From Verrucomicrobiia bacterium (GTDB taxonomy: Bacteria; Verrucomicrobiota; Verrucomicrobiia; Opitutales; Opitutaceae), in assembly GCA_011525695.1 (NCBI GenBank), contig WYBX01000139.1, forward strand, positions 1-64,000: a stretch of DNA of 64,000 nt. Direction: 5' to 3'. The position numbers and the translations under genes are program-made. Of the stretch, positions 28,922 through 39,072 are shown piece by piece. Under the pieces are notes generated by a model, which saw nothing but the letters and a program-made list of their open reading frames with translations, did not search any database and was not told the DNA's origin. How positions within the stretch are numbered: position 1 is the stretch's first letter; every line of letters begins with the position of its first letter.

Positions 28922-30166
28922 ATGGCCACCGAATTTTCATTCCAGGACAATGCGGCCAGGGCCGCGGCGGGGGGAACGGAAGCACCGGCGGAGTTCCAGA
29001 CCGAGAAGATGTCGCTCTCGATGGGGCCCTCGCATCCGTCGACCCACGGCGTGCTCCGGTTGCAGATGGAACTGGACGGCGAGATCCTGACGAAGGCGGA
29101 GCCGGTCATCGGGTATCTGCATCGTGGGGACGAGAAGATCGCCGAGAACATGACCTACAACCAGTTCGTGCCGTACACGGATCGGTTGGATTACCTGGCG
29201 CCGCTGGCCAACAACATGGCCTATGCGATTGCGGTCGAGAAAATCGCCGGGCTCACTGTGCCACCGCGCTGCCAGGCGATCCGCGTGATTACGGCGGAGA
29301 TGGCGCGGATTTCGTCGCACCTGATGGGGCTGGGAGCCTTCGGGCTCGATGTGGGCGCATGGACCGTCCTGCTCTACACGCTCAACGAGCGCGAAAAGCT
29401 CTACAAGCTGTTCGAGGAGCTGACCGGTGCGCGGTTCACGACCAGTTACACCCGGATTGGCGGGGTCACGCGGGACGTGCCTGAGGGCTGGCTCGGCCGC
29501 GTCGGCGAATTCTGCGATCAGTTTCTGCCGATTCTCGAGGAGACGCTGGCGCTGCTCACGCGGAACAAGATCTTCATGGATCGCACGGTCGGCATCGGCG
29601 TCATCTCGCGGGAGGATGCGCTGGGCTACGGGCTCACGGGGCCGAACCTGCGCGGGTCGGGGGTGGCGCTCGATCTGCGGAAGGACAAGCCGTACTCCGG
29701 CTATGAGAATTACGAATTCGACGTGCCGGTTGGCACGCAGGGAGACTGCTACGACCGGTACCTGGTGCGCGGCGAGGAGATGCGGCAGTCCGTCCGGATC
29801 ATCCGGCAGATCATCGCGAAGTTTCCGGACGGGCCCTGGTATGCGACCGATGCGAAGAAGATCCATGCGCCGCCGAAGGACAAGATCCTCAGCTCGATGG
29901 AGGAGCTGATTCAGAATTTCATGCTCGTGACGGAGGGCCCGCAGATCCCGCCGGGCGAGGTCTACTTCGAGGCCGAGAATCCCAAGGGCATTTTGGGCTT
30001 CTATGTCGTGAGCAAGGGTGGCGGGGTGCCCTACCGGTTGAAGATCCGGGCCCCGTCGTTCTGCAACCTTTCGATCCTGCCCAAGCTCTGTGTGGGCAAC
30101 CTGATTTCCGACGTCGTCGCGATCCTCGGGTCGCTCGATTTCGTGATGGGGGAGTGTGACCGGTGA
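28922..30166 (+). CDS. nuoD: NADH-quinone oxidoreductase subunit D
   Basis: The 414-residue 49 kDa subunit helps form the quinone site with NuoB. Visible features are MGPSHPSTHGVLRLQMELDGE near the N-terminus, IGYLHRGDEKIAENMTYNQFVPYTDRLDY, and the C-terminal FDFVMGECDR ending typical of NuoD. AAGGAG at 28911-28916 lies six bases before the ATG at 28922, a good ribosome binding site that chooses this start over a GTG at 28916. It is separated from nuoE by a paired heptad array. Confidence 0.96.
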   Translation: MATEFSFQDNAARAAAGGTEAPAEFQTEKMSLSMGPSHPSTHGVLRLQMELDGEILTKAEPVIGYLHRGDEKIAENMTYNQFVPYTDRLDYLAPLANNMAYAIAVEKIAGLTVPPRCQAIRVITAEMARISSHLMGLGAFGLDVGAWTVLLYTLNEREKLYKLFEELTGARFTTSYTRIGGVTRDVPEGWLGRVGEFCDQFLPILEETLALLTRNKIFMDRTVGIGVISREDALGYGLTGPNLRGSGVALDLRKDKPYSGYENYEFDVPVGTQGDCYDRYLVRGEEMRQSVRIIRQIIAKFPDGPWYATDAKKIHAPPKDKILSSMEELIQNFMLVTEGPQIPPGEVYFEAENPKGILGFYVVSKGGGVPYRLKIRAPSFCNLSILPKLCVGNLISDVVAILGSLDFVMGECDR

Positions 30167-30170
30167 ACAT

Positions 30171-30275
30171 GAGTAGCGAGCATCGAGTAGCGAGTAGCGA
30201 GCATCCCGCGGGCAAACGCGGTGAGAGTCTTCGCTGCCGTCTATTCGCCACCCGCTACCCGCTACCCGCTACTCA
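30171..30275. repeat. paired heptad arrays between nuoD and nuoE
   Basis: The left arm 30171-30205 has five in-phase heptads: GAGTAGC, GAGCATC, GAGTAGC, GAGTAGC, GAGCATC. The right arm 30241-30275 has five on the opposite strand: CTATTCG, CCACCCG, CTACCCG, CTACCCG, CTACTCA. The arms are complementary enough to form an imperfect long hairpin around a 35-base loop in the mRNA. Confidence 0.9.
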
Positions 30276-30281
30276 AGACTG

Positions 30282-30791
30282 ATGAACCTGAAACCCGAGA
30301 CGCTCCGCGCGATTGACGAGGTCATCACGCACTATCCGGTGAAGCGGAGTGCCGTGTTGCCGCTCCTCCATTTGATCCAGGAGGACGTCGGCTTCATTTC
30401 CGGCGATGCGATCGAATGGGTGGCGACGAAACTGGAGCTCGAGCCGATCAACGTCTACGAAGTCGTGACGTTCTACCCGATGCTGCGGCAGAAGCCGATT
30501 GGCCGGCGTCACATCAAGGTCTGCCGCACGCTGTCGTGTGCGTTGATGGGCGGCTACAAGACGTGTGAAACGCTCGAGCAGGAGTTCGGGACGCACCGGG
30601 GGGAGATTTCCCCTGATGGCGAGGTGACGATCGAGTTTGTCGAATGCCTGGCGAGCTGCGGCACGGCTCCCGTGGTGATGATTGACGACGACCTGCACGA
30701 GAACGTGGACGTCGCGAAAGCGAAGGAACTCGCCCGCCGGATCAAGGCCGAGGCGGCGGGACGAGCAAAACCAGCAGCGAGTAGCGAGTAG
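30282..30791 (+). CDS. nuoE: NADH-quinone oxidoreductase subunit E
   Basis: The 169-residue 24 kDa subunit binds the 2Fe-2S cluster N1a with four cysteines, seen as CRTLSC and CLASCG. The N-terminal helical part contains KRSAVLPLLHLIQEDVGFIS. Its last codons and TAG stop (encoding AASSE and stop) are made of the heptad repeat GAGTAGC that begins the next spacer, so the repeat has shaped the C-terminus. Confidence 0.95.
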   Translation: MNLKPETLRAIDEVITHYPVKRSAVLPLLHLIQEDVGFISGDAIEWVATKLELEPINVYEVVTFYPMLRQKPIGRRHIKVCRTLSCALMGGYKTCETLEQEFGTHRGEISPDGEVTIEFVECLASCGTAPVVMIDDDLHENVDVAKAKELARRIKAEAAGRAKPAASSE

Positions 30792-30898
30792 CGAGCATTT
30801 CAGACCAAGCAATTTCACAACGCCATTTCCCAAAAGTACCAACCCAACATTCAGGAACGCAGCCTACTCACTACTCGCTACTGGCTACTCACTACTTC
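30779..30898. repeat. paired heptad arrays between nuoE and nuoF
   Basis: The left arm 30779-30799 is GAGTAGC, GAGTAGC, GAGCATT and overlaps the end of nuoE. The right arm 30864-30898 is CTACTCA, CTACTCG, CTACTGG, CTACTCA, CTACTTC. The loop of 64 bases is relatively AT-rich (CAATTTCACAACG and similar). The ATG of nuoF starts ten bases after the right arm. Confidence 0.9.
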
Positions 30899-30907
30899 TC
30901 ACCACCC

Positions 30908-32257
30908 ATGCCCGCACCGCAACAACGCCGGATGATTTTCAGGCATATCGACGAGCCTGGTTACACGAACGACCTCGCGTGTTACCAGCGGCATGGCGGG
31001 TACGGCATCCTGCGGAAGGCGGTGACGATGGCGCCGCAGGCGATCATCGATGAGGTCAGGAAGTCGGGCCTGCGCGGTCGCGGCGGCGCGGGCTTCCCCT
31101 GTGGCGTGAAATGGGGGCTCGTGGACCGGAAGAGCGGGAAGCCGATTTACCTGATCGTGAATGCGGACGAATCCGAGCCGGGCACGTTCAAGGACCGCTA
31201 TATCATCCACCAGGATCCCCACCAGTTGCTCGAGGGCACGATGATTTCGTGTTTCGCGAACAACGTGAAGCAGGCGTACATCTACATCCGCGGAGAGTTT
31301 CCCCATGGGGCGCGGATCCTGGAACGGGCCATCGCCGAGGCGCGGGCGGCCAATCTCTGCGGGCCCAACATCCTGGGCACGGGCTACAGCTGTGAGATCT
31401 ATATCCACCGCGGCGCGGGCGCCTACATCTGCGGCGAGGAGACCGGGCTGATCGAATCGCTCGAGGGCAAGCGCGCCTACCCCCGGATCAAGCCGCCCTA
31501 TTTTCCCGCGGTGCTGGGGCTGTACCAGTGCCCGACCATCGTGAACAACGTCGAGACGCTCTGCCACGTGAAACACATCGTTGACATGGGCGGCGAGGCG
31601 TTCTCGAAGATCGGAACCCCGAACAACACCGGCACCCGGCTGCTCTGCGTCAGCGGCCATGTGCAGCGGCCCGGATACTACGAGTTCGAGGTCGGCAAGA
31701 TCACGCTGGGCGAGCTGCTCAACGAGGTGTGCGGCGGCCCGCTGCCGGGCCGGAAGTTCAAGGCGGTCATCCCGGGCGGCTCCTCGGCCAAGGTGCTCAA
31801 ATTCGGCGAGACCTTCACGTTGAAGAACAAGGACGGCTCCACGCGGACGCTCACGGTGGAGGACATCCCGATGGACTTCGACACCATGGCGGCCTGCGGC
31901 ACGATGGGGGGGTCGGGCGGCGTGATCGTGATGGACGACTCGGTCAACATGGTGGAGGCGCTGGCCAACATCAACGCCTTCTACGCCCATGAAAGCTGCG
32001 GCCAGTGCACGCCCTGCCGCGAGGGCTCGCTCTGGATGAAGAAGATCACCACGCGGATGGTCCACGACGAAGCCCGCGCGGAGGACGGGACGCTGGTGAA
32101 GAGCGTGGCGGATCAGATTGCCGGCCGCACGATCTGCGCGTTTGGCGAGGCCTGCTCCTGGCCGACGCAGAGCTTCGTCGCGAAGTTCGGCGAGGAATTC
32201 AAGGAGTATGCTGCATTGAAGAACTCAAAGTCGGCAGACGCACTGCCCATTGTCTGA
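30908..32257 (+). CDS. nuoF: NADH-quinone oxidoreductase subunit F
   Basis: The 449-residue 51 kDa subunit binds NADH, FMN and a 4Fe-4S cluster. The NADH/FMN loops are GLRGRGGAGFPCGVKW and VNADESEPGTFKDR, with GAGAYICGEETGLIESLEG. The cluster ligands are in ESCGQCTPCREG plus the later cysteine in TICAFGEACSWP. Its TGA stop overlaps the nuoG start in TGATG, which points to translational coupling. Confidence 0.97.
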   Translation: MPAPQQRRMIFRHIDEPGYTNDLACYQRHGGYGILRKAVTMAPQAIIDEVRKSGLRGRGGAGFPCGVKWGLVDRKSGKPIYLIVNADESEPGTFKDRYIIHQDPHQLLEGTMISCFANNVKQAYIYIRGEFPHGARILERAIAEARAANLCGPNILGTGYSCEIYIHRGAGAYICGEETGLIESLEGKRAYPRIKPPYFPAVLGLYQCPTIVNNVETLCHVKHIVDMGGEAFSKIGTPNNTGTRLLCVSGHVQRPGYYEFEVGKITLGELLNEVCGGPLPGRKFKAVIPGGSSAKVLKFGETFTLKNKDGSTRTLTVEDIPMDFDTMAACGTMGGSGGVIVMDDSVNMVEALANINAFYAHESCGQCTPCREGSLWMKKITTRMVHDEARAEDGTLVKSVADQIAGRTICAFGEACSWPTQSFVAKFGEEFKEYAALKNSKSADALPIV

Positions 32258-33963
32258 TGAATGTGGTGGAATCCATGCCTCCTCCGCCCAAACCCGACCT
32301 CATCACCGTCAACATTGACGGCCGGGACGTCGCCGTGCCGAAGGGCACGAATGCGATCGAAGCGGCACGGCTGGTCGGCGTGGACGTGCCGTTCTATTGC
32401 TATCATCCGAAGCTGTCGGTGGTGGGCAATTGCCGGATGTGCCTGATCGAGATCGGGATGCCGGCGGTGGATCCGGCGACGAAGGCGCCGATCATGGATC
32501 CGGCGACGGGCAAGCAGCGGATCAACTGGATTCCGCGGCCGCAGATCGGTTGCGCGACCAACGCGTCGCCCGGCCTGCACATCCGCACGAACACGCCGCA
32601 GATCAAGGACTGCCGCGAGGGCGTGATGGAATTCCTGCTGATCAACCATCCGCTCGACTGCCCGATCTGCGACCAGGCCGGCGAGTGCAAGCTGCAGGAG
32701 CAGGCGACTGGCTACGGCCGCGGCTACTCGCGGTTCATCGAGCAGAAGGTGGTCAAGCCGAAGCGGACCCAGCTGGGCCCGCGCGTCACGCTCGACGACG
32801 AGCGCTGCATCCTCTGCTCGCGCTGCATCCGGTTCTGCAAGGAAATCGCCAGGGACGACGTGCTGGGTTTCATCGACCGCGGCAGCTATTCGACCCTGAC
32901 CTGCTATCCGGGCAAGAAGCTGACGAACAATTATTCGCTCAACACCGTGGACATCTGCCCGGTGGGCGCGCTCACCAGCACGGATTTCCGGTTCAAGATG
33001 CGGGTCTGGTTCCTGAAGCAGACCAACAGCATCGACACCGAGTCGAGCGTCGGGGCCAACACCGTGGTGTGGTCCCGCGAGGGGATCATCTATCGGATCA
33101 CGCCGCGACGGAATGACGAGGTGAACGACACCTGGATGAGCGACAGCGGCCGCGAGCTCTACAAGCAGGTCCGGTCGTCGGACCGGCTGACGGCGATCCG
33201 GGTCAACGGGATCGACAGCAGCCTCGACGTCGCCGTGCAGGCGGCGGCGGAGTTGATCCGCGCCAGTGCCGGCGCGGTGGCGGTGGTCGGATCCGGCCGC
33301 AGCTCGGTGGAGGAGCAATTCCTCACGCACAAGCTCGCGAAGCTGCTGCAGGCGCCGGCCGGAATTGTCAGCCGGGTCGGCGAAGGCGACGGGATTTTGA
33401 TCTCCGCGGATCGCAACCCGAATGTCCGCGGCGCGCTGGTCACCGGGCTGATCCAGGGGCTGCCGCAGCCCAAGCTCGAGCGGCTGGCGGCGGGGATTGA
33501 TGCCGGGACGATCCGGACGGTGGTGGCGATCAACGAGGATCTCGTCGCCGCCGGGCTTACGCCGGCGCAGCTCGCGAAGGTCGCAATCGTGTATCTGGGC
33601 ACGCATGTCCAGCCGACGACGGCCGCCGCGCGGGTGGTGATCCCGACCTTGACGGTTTTCGAAAAGAGCGGGACCTTCGTGAACCAGCAGTTCCGGCTGC
33701 AGAAGTTCGCCAAGGCGGTGCCCGGCCCGGCCGGCGCCTCCGATGATCTGGTGGCGCTCAGCCGGTTGCTCGCGGCCCTGGGTGGCGGCGCGATCCCATC
33801 TGAAATCAACGCGCTCTGGTCGCTGATGGCGGAGGAGGTGCCGGCGTTGAAGACAATCGCGTTCGGCCGCGTGCCGGCCACGGGACTCCAGCTCGATCCG
33901 GCGCCCTGGGCCGGGCTCCCCTACGTCGAGGGTGAGACGCTGCATTACAAACCCGCGCCATGA
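32257..33963 (+). CDS. nuoG: NADH-quinone oxidoreductase subunit G (short form)
   Basis: The protein starts with a ferredoxin-like domain (YCYHPKLSVVGNCRMC for the 2Fe-2S cluster), then the His/Cys domain with CPICDQAGECKLQEQA, and a two-cluster region with CILCSRCIRFCKEI and the distant cysteine in DICPVGAL. A short molybdopterin-oxidoreductase-like part follows. At 568 residues it is much shorter than the 900-residue enterobacterial form, so most of that last domain is reduced. About 25 residues (around AVDPATKAPIMDPATGKQ) are inserted near the first cluster. The ATG overlaps the nuoF stop; its own stop overlaps the nuoH start in ATGA. Confidence 0.94.
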   Translation: MNVVESMPPPPKPDLITVNIDGRDVAVPKGTNAIEAARLVGVDVPFYCYHPKLSVVGNCRMCLIEIGMPAVDPATKAPIMDPATGKQRINWIPRPQIGCATNASPGLHIRTNTPQIKDCREGVMEFLLINHPLDCPICDQAGECKLQEQATGYGRGYSRFIEQKVVKPKRTQLGPRVTLDDERCILCSRCIRFCKEIARDDVLGFIDRGSYSTLTCYPGKKLTNNYSLNTVDICPVGALTSTDFRFKMRVWFLKQTNSIDTESSVGANTVVWSREGIIYRITPRRNDEVNDTWMSDSGRELYKQVRSSDRLTAIRVNGIDSSLDVAVQAAAELIRASAGAVAVVGSGRSSVEEQFLTHKLAKLLQAPAGIVSRVGEGDGILISADRNPNVRGALVTGLIQGLPQPKLERLAAGIDAGTIRTVVAINEDLVAAGLTPAQLAKVAIVYLGTHVQPTTAAARVVIPTLTVFEKSGTFVNQQFRLQKFAKAVPGPAGASDDLVALSRLLAALGGGAIPSEINALWSLMAEEVPALKTIAFGRVPATGLQLDPAPWAGLPYVEGETLHYKPAP

Positions 33964-35105
33964 TCGACTTCTACCTCCATCTTCATCCGCTGGTGCAGGG
34001 GACGCTGAAGGGCCTCGCTGTCATCTGCGTGATTTTCCCGATTGCGGGCGTTTGTTCGATGGCGGAACGAAAAGTCTCCGCGTGGATCCAGGGCCGGCCC
34101 GGTCCGAACCGCGCGATCGTGCCCTGGGCGGCGTGGATTCCGTTCATCGGGCCGTTCCTGCAGAAGCTGGGTGTCTTTCATGTGATGGCCGACGGCGGCA
34201 AGATGCTCTTCAAGGAGGACTCGCTGCCGGGGCACGTGAACAAGTTCTACTTCGTGCTGGCGCCGATCATCGCGATGATGCCCGCGCTGACGACCGTCAC
34301 GGCGGTGCCGTTCGGCGCCTATCTGGACGAGGCGGGGCGCGTGGTGCCGATCGCGCTGGCGAACGTGGACATCGGGCTGATTGCGGTGTTCGCGGTAGCC
34401 TCACTCGGCGTGTACTCGGTGATCCTGGCCGGCTGGGCCTCGAATTCGAAGTATCCGTTCCTTGGTGGCGTGCGGGCCTCGGCGCAGCTCATCTCGTACG
34501 AGCTGTCGATGACGCTGTCGGTGATCCCGCTTTTCCTCTGGGTGAACGAGCCCGGCCGCGAGGGGACGATGGGATTTGCGCGGGTGGTCGAGCTGCAGAG
34601 CAACCCCGGTTTCTGGGGCGGTGCCTGGTTCGTTTTCGTCATGCCCATTTCGGCGTTCATCTTCATGACCGCGCTGTTTGCCGAGACGAACCGGCAGCCG
34701 TTCGACATGCCGGAATCCGAGGCCGATCTCGTCGGCGGCTTCCACACGGAGTACGGCGCGTTCAAATGGGGACTGTTCTTCGTCGCGGAATATTCGCACA
34801 TGCTGATCGGCTCCGGGGTCTTCACGCTGCTCTTCCTCGGCGGCTGGAACCCGCTGCCCTGGATCCCGCTCGCGACGCTGGTCGACTGGCTGGGCGTCAC
34901 CAGTCCGATCCTGGTCGGGCTGCTCTCGATCGTGATCTTCGTGACCAAGGTCCTCGCATTGATCTTCTTCTTCATGTGGATTCGCTGGACTGTGCCGCGG
35001 TTCCGCTATGACCAGGTGATGGAAATCGGCTGGAAGAAGCTGCTGCCGCTCTCGCTCCTCAACCTCGTGGCCTACGCGATTGGAATCGCGGTCATTCAAT
35101 CATGA
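33960..35105 (+). CDS. nuoH: NADH-quinone oxidoreductase subunit H
   Basis: The 381-residue membrane subunit joins the peripheral arm to the proton-pumping arm and forms part of the quinone chamber. Conserved parts are AERKVSAWIQGRPGPNR, GWASNSKYPFLGGVRASAQ with SYELSM, and the NRQPFDMPESEADLVGGFHTEY loop. It has about eight to nine membrane segments. The start overlaps the nuoG stop by four bases. Confidence 0.96.
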   Translation: MIDFYLHLHPLVQGTLKGLAVICVIFPIAGVCSMAERKVSAWIQGRPGPNRAIVPWAAWIPFIGPFLQKLGVFHVMADGGKMLFKEDSLPGHVNKFYFVLAPIIAMMPALTTVTAVPFGAYLDEAGRVVPIALANVDIGLIAVFAVASLGVYSVILAGWASNSKYPFLGGVRASAQLISYELSMTLSVIPLFLWVNEPGREGTMGFARVVELQSNPGFWGGAWFVFVMPISAFIFMTALFAETNRQPFDMPESEADLVGGFHTEYGAFKWGLFFVAEYSHMLIGSGVFTLLFLGGWNPLPWIPLATLVDWLGVTSPILVGLLSIVIFVTKVLALIFFFMWIRWTVPRFRYDQVMEIGWKKLLPLSLLNLVAYAIGIAVIQS

Positions 35106-35106
35106 A

Positions 35107-35210
35107 GAATGCAGAATTCAGAATTCAGGAGCCGGAAATCAGGAGGCAGCTCCTTGTCGCGACTCTGGGCCTTCGCATTCTGGATCCTGAATTCTAAATT
35201 CTGAATTCTT
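35107..35210. repeat. paired heptad arrays of GAATTCA class between nuoH and nuoI
   Basis: The left arm 35107-35148 has six in-phase units: GAATGCA, GAATTCA, GAATTCA, GGAGCCG, GAAATCA, GGAGGCA. The right arm 35176-35210 has CATTCTG, GATCCTG, AATTCTA, AATTCTG, AATTCTT. The layout matches the GAGTAGC-class spacers (heptads, facing arms, loop of 27 bases) with an entirely different heptad sequence. Confidence 0.88.
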
Positions 35211-35225
35211 CCGTTCTCTCACCTC

Positions 35226-35765
35226 ATGGCCGTCATCCAAGTCGAACGCAAACCGCTCACCTTCGCCGAGCGCACCTACGTCCCGCAGATCATCGCGGGG
35301 CTGGTGACGACGTGGAAGCATCTGGTGCGGCGGAAGGACACGCTGCAGTATCCCGAGCAGCGGCCGGCGATTCCGCCCGGTTACCGGGGCGTGCCGACGC
35401 TGGTGAGGGATCCAAACGGCCGGGAAAAATGCGTTTCGTGCCAGTTGTGCGAGTTTGTGTGCCCGCCGAAGGCGATCCGGATCACGCCGGGCGAAATCCC
35501 GCTGGATGCGCCGCATGCGCACGTCGAGCGTGCGCCCCAGGCCTTCGACATCGACATGCTGCGGTGCATCTACTGCGGCATGTGCCAGGAGGTCTGCCCC
35601 GAGGAGGCGATCTTCCTGCAGCAGCAGTATTCCATGAGCGGCTACACCCGCGAGGAGTTCGTCAACAACAAGGCCCGGCTTTATGAACTGGGCGGCACGC
35701 TGCCGGACCAGCACTTCAAATGGGACAAGAAGAAGTCCGCGGAGGAGCGCGGCAACGAGCATTGA
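35226..35765 (+). CDS. nuoI: NADH-quinone oxidoreductase subunit I
   Basis: The 179-residue 23 kDa subunit carries clusters N6a and N6b on two 4Fe-4S motifs, CVSCQLCEFVCPPKAI and CIYCGMCQEVCPEEAI. The N-terminal part (KHLVRRKDTLQYPEQ) is the usual membrane-arm contact region. It ends with a basic, Glu-rich tail just before the next heptad spacer. Confidence 0.96.
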   Translation: MAVIQVERKPLTFAERTYVPQIIAGLVTTWKHLVRRKDTLQYPEQRPAIPPGYRGVPTLVRDPNGREKCVSCQLCEFVCPPKAIRITPGEIPLDAPHAHVERAPQAFDIDMLRCIYCGMCQEVCPEEAIFLQQQYSMSGYTREEFVNNKARLYELGGTLPDQHFKWDKKKSAEERGNEH

Positions 35766-35768
35766 GAG

Positions 35769-35905
35769 AAGTAGCGAGTAGCGGGTAGCGAGCAGCGAGC
35801 ATGAGGCTTTTCAGATTCCATTTTAACTTCATCATTCATCGATCGGCTGCGCTGCGATCGACAGGGCATCCTACTCACTACTCGCTACCCGCTACCCGCT
35901 ACTGA
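35769..35905. repeat. paired heptad arrays between nuoI and nuoJ
   Basis: The left arm 35769-35803 is AAGTAGC, GAGTAGC, GGGTAGC, GAGCAGC, GAGCATG. The right arm 35871-35905 is CTACTCA, CTACTCG, CTACCCG, CTACCCG, CTACTGA. The 67-base loop holds its own small dyad, CGATCG..CGATCG. The nuoJ start follows the right arm by five bases. Confidence 0.92.
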
Positions 35906-35910
35906 TTCCC

Positions 35911-36426
35911 ATGGGCACCCTCCTCTTCAACCTCTTTGCCATCTTCACGGTGGTGACCGCCGTGGGGGTGATTGTCTGCCGGAACACCGTCAACGGCGCG
36001 ATGTGCCTGCTGCTGTCGCTGGTCGGCGTGGCGGGGCTGTTCGTCGGGCTGCATGCCTACCTCTTGGCCTTCCTGCTCCTGCTGGTCTATGCGGGGGCGA
36101 TCGTCGCGCTGTTTCTCTTCATCATCATGCTGCTCGACACCAAGGGGCAGGACCGCCCGAGGCTGAGCGGCATCCCCGTGGCGGCGCGCGTGCTGGCGGT
36201 CGCGTTGATCGGTGCGGGCGTCGCCTCGTTCATCGCCCGCGGCAGGCTGAACTCGCCGGATCTGGCCACCGTGCCTGATGTCGGCTCGAACCTGAAGCTC
36301 TACGCGTACCAGCTCTTCACCACCTATCTCCTGCCGGTGCAGGTGCTGGGTTTCCTCCTGTTGATTGCGATGCTCGGAGTGATTGTCCTCAGCAAGCGGT
36401 TCGAGGGAATGGAGGATGTGAAGTAG
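35911..36426 (+). CDS. nuoJ: NADH-quinone oxidoreductase subunit J
   Basis: This 171-residue membrane subunit has five hydrophobic helices, with the conserved LLVYAGAIVALFLFIIMLL segment containing the pi-bulge helix region. NuoJ is a core part of the membrane arm. The TAG stop at 36424-36426 lies in the first heptad of the next repeat array. Confidence 0.94.
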   Translation: MGTLLFNLFAIFTVVTAVGVIVCRNTVNGAMCLLLSLVGVAGLFVGLHAYLLAFLLLLVYAGAIVALFLFIIMLLDTKGQDRPRLSGIPVAARVLAVALIGAGVASFIARGRLNSPDLATVPDVGSNLKLYAYQLFTTYLLPVQVLGFLLLIAMLGVIVLSKRFEGMEDVK

Positions 36427-36566
36427 TAGCGAGCAGTGAGTAGCGGGTAGCGAGCATGATGAAATCATCGACATCACATTTCCGAAAAGTCCGCGGACGC
36501 CCTTGGGCCGCGTCCCATCGTCACGGCTTGTCTACTCACTACCCGCTACTCGCTACTCGCTACTGA
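36424..36566. repeat. paired heptad arrays between nuoJ and nuoK
   Basis: The left arm 36424-36458 is TAGTAGC, GAGCAGT, GAGTAGC, GGGTAGC, GAGCATG; its first three bases are the nuoJ stop codon. The right arm 36532-36566 is CTACTCA, CTACCCG, CTACTCG, CTACTCG, CTACTGA. The loop of 73 bases contains a GGACGC/GCGTCC dyad. Confidence 0.92.
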
Positions 36567-36577
36567 CTCCTTCTGCA

Positions 36578-36886
36578 ATGCTCACCCCTGATCTAAACTC
36601 CTACCTGCTGATCAGCGTGCTGCTGTTCGCGATCGGGCTGGCCGGCGTGCTGATCCGCCGCAACACGCTGGTCGTGTTCATGTGCCTCGAACTGATGCTC
36701 GTGGCGGCCACGCTCGCGCTGGTGGCCTTCTCGCGGTTCAACGGCACGATGGACGGCAACGTCTTCGTGTTCTTCATCCTCACCGTCGCGGCGGCGGAGG
36801 TCGCCGTCGGCCTCGCCATCATCGTGGCGCTGTTCCGCCGGCGGATGACCATCCAGGTCGACGAGTTGAATACGCTGAAGAATTAG
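36578..36886 (+). CDS. nuoK: NADH-quinone oxidoreductase subunit K
   Basis: The 102-residue subunit has three membrane helices with the conserved glutamates in CLELMLVAA and AAAEVAVGLAI that line the proton path. The frame is open upstream to 36503 through the repeat arm, but the ATG at 36578 gives the standard NuoK start and length. Its TAG stop is again the first part of a heptad array. Confidence 0.95.
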   Translation: MLTPDLNSYLLISVLLFAIGLAGVLIRRNTLVVFMCLELMLVAATLALVAFSRFNGTMDGNVFVFFILTVAAAEVAVGLAIIVALFRRRMTIQVDELNTLKN

Positions 36887-37086
36887 TAGCGAGTAGTGAG
36901 TAGCGAGTAGCGAGCATGACGAATTCAAGAATCCATTTTCACAGTTCCCGTGGTCGACCGGTTCGAGGACCGGGATCGGCGGAGCATCCTACTCACTACC
37001 CGCTACCCGCTACTCGCTACTGCTCCTGCGCTACTCGCTACTGCTCCGGCGCCACCCGCTACTTCTGCCTCACTCCTCACTGCTCT
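36884..37086. repeat. paired heptad arrays between nuoK and nuoL, with a fourteen-unit right arm
   Basis: The left arm 36884-36918 is TAGTAGC, GAGTAGT, GAGTAGC, GAGTAGC, GAGCATG, starting at the nuoK stop codon. The right arm 36989-37086 holds fourteen units in one register, beginning CTACTCA, CTACCCG, CTACCCG, CTACTCG, CTACTGC and later decaying to TCCTGCG, TCCGGCG, CTCCTCA and CTGCTCT. The nuoL ATG is seven bases downstream. Confidence 0.92.
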
Positions 37087-37092
37087 CCGTAA

Positions 37093-38991
<1,899 letters not shown>

Positions 38992-39072
38992 TCCCGCAGA
39001 CTTGGAACCGCCAATGGACACGAATGAACACGAATCTCTGCGAAGCGAATTGCGCCCCGACACCTTCTCCGG

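Noticed and set aside
30171..37086. Heptad arrays as CRISPR arrays
   Set aside because: Units are 7 bases in direct tandem or facing arms without regular spacers, and there are no cas genes.
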